A stretch of DNA of 64,000 nt from Setaria digitata (taxonomy: Eukaryota; Nematoda; Chromadorea; Rhabditida; Setariidae). The stretch covers positions 53,558-117,557 of the forward strand of contig RCAB01000175.1 of the NCBI GenBank assembly GCA_003640385.1, read 5' to 3'. This document shows, piece by piece, positions 24,395 to 36,698 of this stretch. The position numbers were made by a program, and so were the translations under genes. A model generated the notes under the pieces. It saw only the letters and a list, made by a program, of their open reading frames with translations, had not been told where the DNA came from and made no database searches. Each line of letters opens with the position of its first letter. Position 1 is the stretch's first letter.

Positions 24395-27027
24395 CTGTTT
24401 TTTTTTTCGAATTCGGACTTCCAGATGTTAGAATGAATTTTAAAGTTGAACTTCTTGCTGTTGTCGATGAATCTGTCTTTGCTGAAGAAAAGTTAGTTGT
24501 TTTTAACACTGATTTCACTGTCGGTGCTGATAAGTTCATCATCGTTAGGAGTGGGTTTCTTGCTATCTGTTGCGTTTGATTTCCATTTGTGTAAGATTCT
24601 TTAAATTCAGAATCTTGTTGGAGTGCTTCTTTCAGAAACATCTGGTCTTTTCTGTCATCCTTCTCCGTCGCTCCGAATTTTCGCTTTTCCTTCAGACTTC
24701 CATTGTTATCACTTATCAGTTGTCGAGTATAATCTGTTTCAATCTGTTTCCCTTCAGCATTTTCTGTATAAGACACTTTAGGTGCTTCTGAATCTAACCG
24801 TTCGTTGTATGACGTTTCTTGATTTCCACGTTCAACATTCTGAAACATGAATTTTCATCCTGAAAACAAGCAGTCACATGGGAAAGTGATTGCATGGATC
24901 AACAAATAAACAATATATAATCATCACTTTTTTAATTTCAGTAAATTTCAGTAAACAAAAAGAGATAGAAGATCAAAAGTTAATAAAGAGAAGAAACTAT
25001 TCGTCAAATTCGGCAACTAACCAGTCACACTAATGGCTGATCCTACTGAAGTTTGCTATGCACACAGGTGATAGGAATTTTTTATGTGGTAATTAATTAC
25101 TGTAAACGTAACTTTTAATACTAGCGGAACAATCATTGGAAAATTGACCCAATTACTTCCATCCTTTTTCTATATAAAATGAATTATCACTAAATTAGAA
25201 TAAATGGGTGATTTATCATAGAAAATTTAACAAATTTTCAAAAATTGTTAAAATCAATCAGTTTGCTTCATCTATGAATGTCAGTGATAAAAATTTGATA
25301 AGCAAACCTGGTGAGTGGGACGATAACATAATACATAAAATTTACTCGGACATCCTTCATCATTGCGTTCAGCTACAAAATATAAACAAGCACAATTTGG
25401 ATCTTTTGTCCAACCTTCCAAACTTTGTCCACAACTTTTATCAGTATCTTCATGTGGTAATGAATCTTCTGACGAATTAAGTGGCGGACAACGACTTACC
25501 TGAAATTTTGCTTTTTTATTTTTTTTCTTTCACCATGAATTGAATACGTCTAATGATGGTGTGAAGTTTAGAAATTGTGAAACTAATGAAGTTTAGACTG
25601 AGCTGATTTAATCAGCCTACTAATTATTTCGAAAAAGAAAAGTTTAGAATTTCACCATAGGAAATTTTTCGACAGATATCTTTCCATATTGTTTTTCCTT
25701 ATCAGTCGCTGCTGTAAAGCTATTCTGTGGCTCAGCATTGTAGCTTGACTGAGGCTTAATTTTATCATAGGATAAGGATGACGGATTGTTCTGTGGCTCA
25801 GCATTGTAGCTTGACTGAGGCTTAATTTTATCATAGGAAAAGGATGCAGAGTACTGCTGGGCTGGAGAATTTTTGTTGATGGTACTTGTCATTTCTGGTT
25901 GATAAGCAGGTTGTATTTGAGAGATATAATTGCCACCTGCATTAGAATGGTATGTAGTTATTCGCTTCTTCTGATTGCCAGATTCTCTTTTGAAATGCTG
26001 ATGGAAATATTTCTTAGATTCTTTTTCTAGCTTGGAATAGTGGTTGGATATGTGCAGTGGGATCGGTCTGTTTTTCACTGATAGATTGGAATTCAATTCA
26101 GGTTGCGTATTCCTCGCTTCGAATGCAGAAGATAAGTGGAACTTGTGATTGAAATTCCGATAATAAGAATATGCTGCTGAATTTTTGATCAGTTCAGTAG
26201 CTGATTTCTCCATAGCATTGTTTCTGACTTGTTTACTGCGAATTTGATTCGGTTGTCGTCTCAGATTAATCCATTTTATAGTTGTAATTTTCATGGATTC
26301 TTCTTCTAATGGATGATCAGTTTCCAGCACTGCATCAGTTCCTTCTGGAAAAATATTTCACTTCACTTTCTTAAAAGTTATCCTTTCTCGGTATTTTATT
26401 TTAAAAAACTTTAACTAATGATTGTGATAGTAATTAATAAAAAATACCTACGTGTAGCTATGAGTAAATTAATTTAATTCGATTTATTACTGATAACTTA
26501 CCATTTAGATTAAGGGGAAATAATTGGCCATCGTAATTCTTTGCTTTTTCCGAATATTCATTATCTAAAAAATATCATATAGTTTTAATGGAATTGAATT
26601 GGTTATTTTGAATGTGATTTCTGGTGCTTTTTTTCACAGTGATTTCACTCAACCACAAAAATATTAATTTCTTCGACAACACAGAATAAAATTTAATTTT
26701 AAAACATGATATAAAAAAGATGAGAAAGTATAATTTCCTCTTTTATAATTATTTGAAAGAAAGAAAAAGTAAAGAAAAACGTTTTTAGAAAGGTAACATT
26801 TCCTATTTTTCTAAAATTTATTTTAGACTCCGATTATTTCGAGAAATAATTTCATCTAAAAATAACATTGCTTTAATCAGTTCAGTACATAATTATTTCA
26901 GTAATTCATTACCTCAGCATAGTTCAGTATTTACATCATTTTAATTATTTCAATACTTACGGAAAATTTGCGCGATGGAAAAATGAAGAACTGCTAAGAG
27001 ATGGAATGAATGCAAGAAATAATTCAT
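24390..27027 (-). CDS. predicted secreted protein with 22-residue repeat and six-Cys module
   Basis: Five exons join in phase: 26961-27027, 26502-26564, 25656-26344, 25308-25499 and 24390-24839, giving about 486 residues. The start MNYFLHSFHLLAVLHFSIAQ reads as a signal peptide and directly follows TTTGCAG. Exon 3 (residues about 43-272) is basic and low in complexity, with KKR and KR dibasic sites and two copies of a 22-residue repeat containing SYDKIKPQSSYNAEPQN. Exon 4 carries six cysteines spaced C-x18-C-x12-C-x-C-x11-C-x7-C, including NCACLYFV and GCPSKFYVLCYR, which looks like a small disulfide-bonded domain. Exon 5 is charged and low in complexity, ending SPNSKKKTE. The exon 3 donor (ATG|GTGAAA) is weak; without splicing the frame would stop at 25644. 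No known family is recognised. The sequence suggests an extracellular or cuticle-associated protein, but that is inference. Confidence 0.7.
25723..25848 (-). repeat. in-frame 66-bp tandem duplication within exon 3
   Basis: Two copies (starting at 25723 and 25789) are nearly identical and encode two 22-residue units of the secreted protein. The length is a multiple of three, so the frame is preserved. Confidence 0.9.
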
Positions 27028-28608
27028 CTGCAAATGGTATCTTCCTGGATGGAAATGAATAATTCCTGAGATTCTCTCACGATGAAGAAAGAGGAAGTGG
27101 AAATGGAAGCAAATTAATCTTAATCCAATTAAAAATTCTCATTCGTAAAAATTGAAAATTTTCCGAGCAAGAGTTCAAAGCTTCAAAAATTAATTAATCA
27201 ATGATTGTTGTTGCTTTTTTTTTTTTTGTTTGTAAAATACATTGCAAACAATTCAGTAGTCTTTTCATAAATAAGCACTGTAATTAGCAAAACAATTATT
27301 AACCACTGTATTACTGTCGTCAAGAAATTGATCACTGCTGACAAATGAGGAATTAGAAATTTTTGCTTTGCTACTGGGTGGAAATTTGCCATTTTATAAG
27401 CAACACTTTGGGTAAATTTTAAAGAATTAAGTGCCACAAGCAAAGCGGGTTTTTCATCATTATCATTCATTCACCTTCAGGGCATTTTTGGATTATGTTT
27501 ATCAGCCAACAGTTGTGATAAATAAGAATATATATATATATATATATATATCTTCCTGAAGATAGCTTCATATACCTTTCTCCAGCTTCTTCTCACACCA
27601 AAACAACACATGGAAATGAATGAATTTTGACTTTTCTTTTCCAACTTTCAACGAAATTCATCGAAAACAGATTAATAATAATATTTATTTGCTATATTCA
27701 TAAACAGAAGAATTCCTAGCATTTCTAGTATGTTATCAACTAAAGTTGCGATTTAGTTCACATTTTAATTTGAACTTTCGACTTTAATGTTAAATTTTTT
27801 CCCCTTGGTAATCGACACAACTTTTATAGCTGAAGAGAAAAAAAAAAAAAAAAAATGAATAAAAAATCTTTGGACGAAAAAAGAAAAGTATTTGTTAGTA
27901 AAAGCAAAAAATGAGAGAAATGTTTCGAGAAGGATAAAACAATTTCAGCAAGTAATTACTTTCAATATTTCATTAAAACAATGCGAAACAATGCTTTTCC
28001 AAGTTTCATCAAACTTCTGCACAAATTTTTCTAATCTTTTGCTTTCTATCAAAATTTTTCTTTTCAAAATATCTAAGTTTCCTTTTTTTTTCCTTTGTTT
28101 TGGAATTATTTCATATCAATTTAATTTCATTTTATTTAATTGTTAGCTTATATTTAAACAGAGCATTTATTGCCATACCTTTCTTTCGATATCTCAAAAC
28201 TCTCTTCATAGTTTTCCCCTTTTTAATTCATAAAGCTGAAATGTCAAATTAAATTCTGGATCTAAATTAAATCGATCGCTTAAATAATTTCATTATACTA
28301 TGTATGTGGCAGTACATTTCCCTTCATTAGTTTGAGTTCAATCTCGATATTAACTTATCTAATGAACTGCATAGATATTACAAGGACTGTAAATGTTCAC
28401 GGATACATTTACGGAATTGTAATTCGTAAATAATATTCAAAACTGCAAAGATAACCCATATGAGTTAATTTAGGTTAAAATAAATTTCACAAGCTGGATA
28501 AATTCCATTCATCTAAATAAGACATGATAACTATTCACAGAAGGATTATTTCGAAAGAAATTATCATTATTATCAATACTTTCTGCATTATTTTCTCTAC
28601 TGCAATTT
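27028..28608. other. intergenic region upstream of the secreted-protein gene
   Basis: No supported gene. It contains an (AT)n tract and several poly(A)/poly(T) runs. It should contain the promoter of the minus-strand secreted-protein gene. Open frames at 27198-27470 (minus) and 27892-28146 (plus) lack exon borders and look like noise. Confidence 0.5.
27528..27552. repeat. (AT)n microsatellite
   Basis: About 12 AT dinucleotides in an intergenic position. Confidence 0.9.
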
Positions 28609-28969
28609 GTTAATGACTCTGAAAAACTTTTCTATCAGAGTGAGTTTTACATTGAGATAATAAATCAAATTAAACTCCACTTTATCCTTATCAACTTTTT
28701 CACAACTATTAGAAATTTGAAAATGTACGAAAAAAAAATAAAAGATTTAGTTTAATAATTATATTCAGCGACTTTCTTTAAAAATTCANGTTAATGACTA
28801 TGAAAAACTTTTCTATCAGAGTGAGTTTTACATTGAGATAATAAATCAAATTAAACTCCACTTTATCCTTATCAACTTTTTCACAACTATTAGAAATTTG
28901 AAAATGTACGAAAAAAAAATAAAAGATTTAGTTTAATAATTATATTCAGCGACTTTCTTTAAAAATTCA
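28609..28969. repeat. 180-bp duplication flanking a single N (assembly overlap)
   Basis: Positions 28609-28788 recur at 28790-28969, nearly identical, with only the N at 28789 between them. The block lies just downstream of the IFT121 3' end. An unmerged contig overlap is the simplest reading. Confidence 0.8.
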
Positions 28970-28988
28970 ATGTCAACAAAATTGAACT

Positions 28989-28994
28989 TTTATT
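28989..28994 (-). terminator. candidate polyadenylation signal (AATAAA) of IFT121
   Basis: AATAAA on the minus strand, 37 bp beyond the stop codon at 29031-29033. Confidence 0.5.
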
Positions 28995-29030
28995 AATCAC
29001 TGCAACTGATGGGATTAAATCTGTTAACGA

Positions 29031-32000
29031 TTACAAATTTCCATGACATAATGGACAAAATTTCAGTGAACTAATTTCACTCTGATAAGCATGATGCTTA
29101 CAAGTTGGACATAGCCAGAACTGATAATCATGAAGTGGTCGACCGGTCACAATACATGTCGGGAATTTCATGTCACACGATGGACATATTTGACAATAAT
29201 TTTGTATCTGTGCATAGCAACCTGGACATTCAATCATATTCATATGTGTATCTACTGGTGGATATCTGAAATGAATATCAGAAATCATTTTCATAACACT
29301 GTTAATGCAATTTTAAATGAAAGGAAAGAAATTTACTTGGTGAAAATTTTTATGGCCAATTTTTTATATGCTTCTTTTTCATCAACTGTGAATGAATCCA
29401 AACTTTCTAATTTGATAAATCCACGACTGCATACAGCAAACTGTCGTGCTGCGCAACTTGTTAAAGCTGTAAATAATCCAATTGGAAATTTCAATTAAAT
29501 CATTGTTTTTTTTTTTTTTTTTTGGAGAGAAGATGTGAAATATAATTATAAAAATTGTGATTCAGGCGAAGTTTTTAATTTTTCTGCGTTTTTTTTTTTT
29601 GTTCTTTTATTCAAATTTCTTTAAACATTTAGGATTTCAAATTTAGTTACAGAATTATAAATAATAATAATAATAATAAATGTTCATATAAAACGAATAA
29701 TTCCGGATATACCAAGAAGAGAATAAACTTTCGCCGGATCTACGAGATCATCATAATCTGTCAAATGCAGAGCTGTTATCATCGCTTTATCTGCATCACC
29801 TACAATTTCTTTTCTGTTTAAAAAGAATTTTAAAAACTTCCAGAACTTCCCGAAGTATACTTCCAAAAAGNAGTTACAGAATTATAAATAATAATAATAA
29901 TAATAAATGTTCATATAAAACGAATAATTCCGGATATACCAAGAAGAGAATAAACTTTCGCCGGATCTACGAGATCATCATAATCTGTCAAATGCAGAGC
30001 TGTTATCATCGCTTTATCTGCATCACCTACAATTTCTTTTCTGTTTAAAAAGAATTTTAAAAACTTCCAGAACTTCCCGAAGTATACTTCCAAAAAGATT
30101 GAATTAAAAAAAAAAAAAAAGAAAAGAAAAAGTGAACAGTTGAGGATTAAAACTTCTAACTACGAATTAAAATTTGTTTTTAAAAAATACGATCGATCGA
30201 TAATTAATCAGTTTCACAGCTTTTTCTTCTAGCAATAAAAGTTGAATTTTTTCCTCCTTGAATAGTTGTTTTTATTTATTTTCATTGCAACAGAAAACAT
30301 ACACAGTATGAAAATTTAAAAAAAAAAAAAAAAAACCATTGTAGAATTGCCGATTTGAAAGCATATAAAAATGATAAGCTTCTGCACCACGCCATGCATT
30401 ATCAATGAGAGCACTATCAGCAAGAGAAAGTTTGCAGTCTTCTTCTAACAGTCCTTTTAGGGCTATTTCTGCCTACAATGAATGACAATTTTTTTCTTTT
30501 GAAAAAAAAAAAAAAANATTGATATGTTAATTGTAAGATAATTGCTCTTAGCTGCAGTTTTTCAAGCTTCCTCACTACTTCAGATAAGCACAATGTTACA
30601 TTACATCAAGTGTTAAAAAAAAAAAAGAAAACACACATGCATCATAAAATAATGGAATTAGCATTTATCAAACTAACATTAGACTTATTCGTTGATTCTT
30701 TGGCAATTTCTGATTTATTTTGTTGATGATATTGCTCAATAAGTAAAGCACCCATAACGTATAACTTTTTTAAGCGTAGAGGTTCAGCTTGCTTTATACG
30801 CTCATCACTTGCAATCTGAAACTAGGAGTGTTGCAGTGAAGTTACATCTTCTTCTATTCAAGATAAATCCTCCTCCAGTAAGAGTGAAATAATTGTTTCA
30901 TTATAATTGGAAGATTCCGATAATTTTTTCCGATAAATTCTTTCAGAATTTCTACAATTTATGGTATAAAATTTTCAAAAAATGCTAACAATAATATTCA
31001 TTTCTTATTGATTAAAGCAAAAAAAAAAAAAAAAAAAATATTAAACATTGAAAAATTGAAATAATTATAATAAAATGGAATACAAAAGTGTATGATACAT
31101 CGAAAACAATACGAGCTGCTTCCAAATATTTCCCAGCTCTTTTGTAAAGTTGCACGGCTGCGAATGTTTTTTCATTACTTCCTACAATATTAATTAATTT
31201 TAAAATACATTTTATGCATGTTCGAAGTTAGTACTGGAAAAACGTGCAAAAATTTGAAAATTACACTTTTTCCCTAATATAGACAAACGGAAATTATACA
31301 ACATTCAAGTATGGCAATGTTGATTGAATGGCTTTTACTTGATGCATACAGCAAATAGCATTTATCAACGATGACAGGTGACAAAATAAGTTGAAGAAAG
31401 AGCTTTTAATACCTGTTAACTGTTCGGCGTAACGATTGAGCAGTAAGTGAACATCACGTAAGTTATACGTTCTCGATAATTCAACTGCTCTTTCCCACTG
31501 GTTCAGCTGTATACAAGCATCCAATGCCTCATTTAGCATACCGCACTAAGACTACTGATTAATTAACGAAAGAATAAACAGAAGTTCATCTAATGCATTT
31601 GCTTTTTTTTAAGCTAATAGATATATAATGACTACTCACTCATCTCTCTCCTGTAGTTGAGAATTATCGTTTCTCGAGACTTAACTTCATCTATTTTCTA
31701 TTCCTTCTTTCGAACACAATTTAAAATGAAGAAAAAATTTCCAATCGGAGCTTGTCGTCTGATTTCCAAATGATTTCAGTTTTATCGAAAGGTAATCTCA
31801 TTTCAAAAAAAAAAAAATTCTTTTGATTCGAATTTAATTTTCTGAATAACATTACAACTACAAGGAAACAATAATGTGTAAGTTTCAATTTACCTGAAAA
31901 CTATTAAGAAGCCTTCAATTCTCAAAAAAGTTTAGATTAGACAAAGACACAGGTGAAAAGAATCCAAAAAAAATTTATGCATAACAGGAAAATATTTAAA

Positions 32001-35000
32001 CTGAAAAGAAAAGCAAATTCAGAACATGTTAAACAATCATAAATATACCCGTACGAAACATTCCACTGCTTGTTCACAAAGACCAGCATTGAGGAAAATA
32101 TCGCCAATTTCCTAAAAATAAAAAAAAAAGGGTCTAGAATTTTTGGAATCAATGAATGCCACAGTGGTCGAAAAGAAAATACACTTGGTTTGGAATACTT
32201 GGCATTTTTTAGTTCCATCATTCTTGCCTAGACTGAATTTCAAGAAACTAAATACTTACCATAATAAGTTTATCACCATCAGGTAAACGTTTCGCCAACA
32301 ATTCCATATTATCATAATTATCATCCATTAGATAACATCGTATTAACTGCTCGTGATTATCCGCTTTTTCATAGTAACTTTCAGCTTGCTTCCTAGAAGA
32401 TTACATTTACACGATCTAGACAATCAAGATAATGATCAAGATTAGTATGATACGGTACGACAAAGTAAGATATCCTACCATTTCTGCCGTTCTGCATAAT
32501 AATCACCAACATGATTCCAAGCTTTCCTCAATAATTCATCATCACCTGGTTGGCTACTTGTTTGTAATATTTCCATAATCCGAAACCAATCATACATTTT
32601 TTCACGAAGAGCAAGTGCCAAATCACGCCGATCATTTTCCATATAAATTTTTTCAGCGTCATCAATTCGTCCATAAAATGCTGCCACTTCCGCTTTCTTG
32701 AATTCAACATTCTACAAGGAAACAGTTTAATTCAATAAACAAGCACAAACAGGCAAATTAATAAATAATTTAAACGAACCTGCAAGGAATGGATTCTCTT
32801 GATCAGTTGTATTCCGGCATAATCTTTCAACATCACAAACGCATGTTCCGCAATTGATGTATCCAGTCGTTCTAGTGCTACTTCAGCTAATAACGACCAC
32901 AGTTTTGGATGATTATTCTTCTCAATAAATGCTGTTGCTTCTTCAATCTTCATCTTTTGCAACAAACTTTTTACATTTCGTAGTGACTAAAAGAAAAAAA
33001 AAATTCAAATTCTACGACAAACTGCAACAGTTTGAAAATCATTTTCCTGCCAAGAAATATTCAAAAAAAAAAAATGAAGTGGAATGTAAAATGATCATGA
33101 GAGATTTTCAATTTTATTAATTGTAGAAGAATTCTTTTATAATCAAAAATAAAGTGTTTATCATTTTTTTTTCTTTTCACTTTAGAAACAAGAAGAGGAA
33201 CTTTAAAAAGTGAAATTTTTGCTAGCATTGACTAGATTACCTTAATTTCTACATCGATGATAAATGATTTATGGGGTGTTTCGGGATTTTTCATCAGTTC
33301 ATCGAGAAGTACCGTACGAACTACAAGGTTTTTGAAGGAACAAATATAGCCGCTGCTTACAATCGGTTCTTCAGTTTCCGTATTTTTTACGATATACATT
33401 CTTGTCTTTTCCATTATAGCAATTGTATCGTCCTTTTCCTGCAAAAAACTATCAGTAATTAAAATGAAAACTTCAAATTTAGCATTTCAGTGAATGCATT
33501 TATAAGTTCAATTGATGGGTTTTAAATATATTGACAGTTCAGTTAAGATTTTACGTTTTAAATAAGACTAAACTTGTCGAAATTACTTCGCATACATGGA
33601 AAGAAATAGTTTAAATATAATGAGCTTGGTAAGAATACCAAGCTTGTTTATTATTTCATTTCACAGTATTTTTTTTTATTCAGAAGTTTAATCCATTCTT
33701 CAAAAAGCCTTTCTTCCGAGTATTTCTATACTACTTCAAAACAAAATCTAAATAACCATAAATTATTAAAACTCCAAAGTAGAACATGAAATGTCACTTA
33801 TTCGCTGAAAATAATTATATACGAACAATAATAATTATATGTGGGGAAAAATTTGAAAAGCAATAATTTCTGATTAATCCATTTTTTCCATTCATTTTTA
33901 ATTTCAATCATTATTCAATTCAAACATTTACCGCATCCCATTTAATATTCCATGCATCGTTTCGTTCAAAATTTAATGAAATTGCATTATTGTTGCGCAA
34001 TTCAAATAATTTTAACCCCTGGCCAGTGAGTACAGCAATTCGTGTTCCACTGCAATTAAATTCCAATTTTTCCACACGACAACCCAAATTCAGTGATGAT
34101 TTTAAGTTCACATCTGGTAATGAATAATAGTTTGCGCTACCAGAATCTCGACACTGCAATTGCTATTGACAGTCATTAATTAGATGATAAGATTGCTGAA
34201 ATAATTTATGCTGAATGCAGAGTGGAAAAAAGAGTAGAAAATTTATATTCTGACTGTTAAGGATTGTTAAAAATTTGCAACAGAGTTGCACATTATGAAT
34301 GCTGAGTGCATAGTTTTGTTGAAAAAATGTGCAGCGAAAAATTGAGAACTGAGAAAAAATTTAAATAAAAAATTTCGAATCAGAAAACATACAACGAGAA
34401 TGAAATGTTTCGAGATTCCCAATGCGCATATTTCATCTCGCTAAAAAGAAATTTTGAAACTGAAGGAAAAAAAAATTATGATGAATTTTGAAGCACGAAA
34501 TTAATTAGAAATAAATTTTGAGAAATGATACATGAAATGAAAAACAGATGAGTTACTGTACGTGAAATACGTATGCCGTATTATATTATTTAACAGAATA
34601 TGCGTAACAGCCCAACAGAAAACGTCAAAAATACGTGTAGCATATCATTAACTTCCTCACTTCTCAGTTGTTTCATAATAAATTTAAATATTTTATGATA
34701 GAAAATTAAACAAGTCCCATTTAAATTTTTAATTTTATTATTAGTTTTTAGTGCCTGGAAAAATTTACTCTCCTAACTTCACTACCTGAGACCGTCTTCG
34801 AGCATCAGATGAAGCAATTTGATCATTCTTATCAACATAGTATAGTCTGAAATTCTTATTAAAATTTAACATCAAATCTACCAACAACTATGTTCTAGAA
34901 GAATTTTCTTTTTGTAGATTAATATCCTTCACATAGTAAAGTAATCAGTAATGAAGTCGAAAAATTAAGCCTACTTTTCAACTATCATAAATATATTCTA

Positions 35001-36660
35001 TTTTAATCATCGCAATGTATAATTTTGAAATATCCAAAAGAGAACTTTTTCTTTGGATCATTTCAGTCATTTCTGATCGAAAAACTTGACCCACAAATTT
35101 GATAAATGAGAAGATTAATTAAACGCCTAGAAAAAAAAAATGGAATAAAAAAAAAAAAAAACAAAAACAAAAATGAAATACTTACTGTTGCTCGACAAGA
35201 CTATCATAAGACAAAGAATTATCAATGCTTGGATTAATTTTTTGCTTAACAGCACATGGAACACTGTATTTCCAAACGGTGAATGATAAATTATTGGCGA
35301 TAACAACTTCCGAATCATTCATTGCAACGTATTTTGGCTCCAAATTGATATATTTGGAATCAACCGTTGTCCCGATACCATTGCAAATTTGCATAAAATA
35401 CTGATAAGAGAATCAATTTTTTATCAGTATGATATAGCAGAAATCGAAAATTAGTCAACTGCTTATCACATGTAAGACATTCAACTATCTTTGATTGGAG
35501 AAATCAATGAAACTGTTATTATCATTTATCTTTAGCATCGCTATTATTCATTTTTAACATTCAAATAATGAATACTGAGTATCTTGGAAGAATTCATTTC
35601 TGGTTCAGTGATAACATTCCTACATGGACAAAATAGGTAATCAGTGATAACAGTTCTACCTGGCCAACTTGATCCTCCACACGTGATATCAGGACACAGT
35701 GCTCACCGTATGCTGCTATTGCAACGATTGGTTTCACATATTTCAAATATGCTTCTTCAAGTTTTGTCTCAAAGAATACCACACAATGCTCTTTGCTTTC
35801 CAACCTTTCATAGGAATAAATCACTGTCTGACCACAATAAGCCCACTGCAAAATTTAAAATCTGAAAAGGTTTTAAAAAAAAAAAAAAAGGAGAGAAAGA
35901 AAAAATCTTCAATATTATCGTAAGATAACATTGTCTACCGTATACGAATCGTGAAATAGTTTTCACCAGGCAGATGATAGATTTTAATTAACAAAAAAAT
36001 GTTTTCGTTTTGACAGCACACTCAAAATTTTTTGAGAAATTTTCACTCCTAAAAAGTCTCGCGACCTTTTTCCCACTCCAAATAACTGAATTATTTTATG
36101 AATAATTAATTTTTTCATTANCGCAGTGAATTTTTGAGAAATTTTCACTCCTCAAAAGTCTCGCGACTTTTTTCCCACTCCAAATAACTGAATTATTTTA
36201 TGAATAATTAATTTTTTCATTAGCAGAAATATGATCAACTTATTTGCATCTAATATCTAACGTGACAAAAATCTAAAAATTCAAATCATTACTTGCCTTA
36301 TAATCCGGTCGAATATTAGCAAAGAATAAATGACTATCCACCGCTGCACAAAGCCTCAAACCGTCACCTTCCCAGGATATATCAGCTATTGCTTGGCCAG
36401 GTATTTGTAAATTTCTTAGAGGCTAAAAGTTGTAAATTGCCTGAGAATATTCGATAAGTTAGAAATTCTATGAATTTCATTGCCAAATTGTAGCATTTAA
36501 ATGGCATAGAGAACAAATTATTTTGTTAATAAACCATTCAAAAGAGTTGCTAATTCTTCCTGCACATTTTCAAAAATTTTTAAATCTTTAAACAAATTCT
36601 TCGAAATTTCGGAAATTCATTTATTTATTTTTTGTTTATTTATTTATAAAACACATATTG

Positions 36661-36698
<38 letters not shown>

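Noticed and set aside
29684..29866. Second copy of an IFT121 exon as a real tandem exon duplication
   Set aside because: The whole 226-bp block is repeated with no visible differences around a single N, and four other Ns show the same pattern; contig overlap is simpler.
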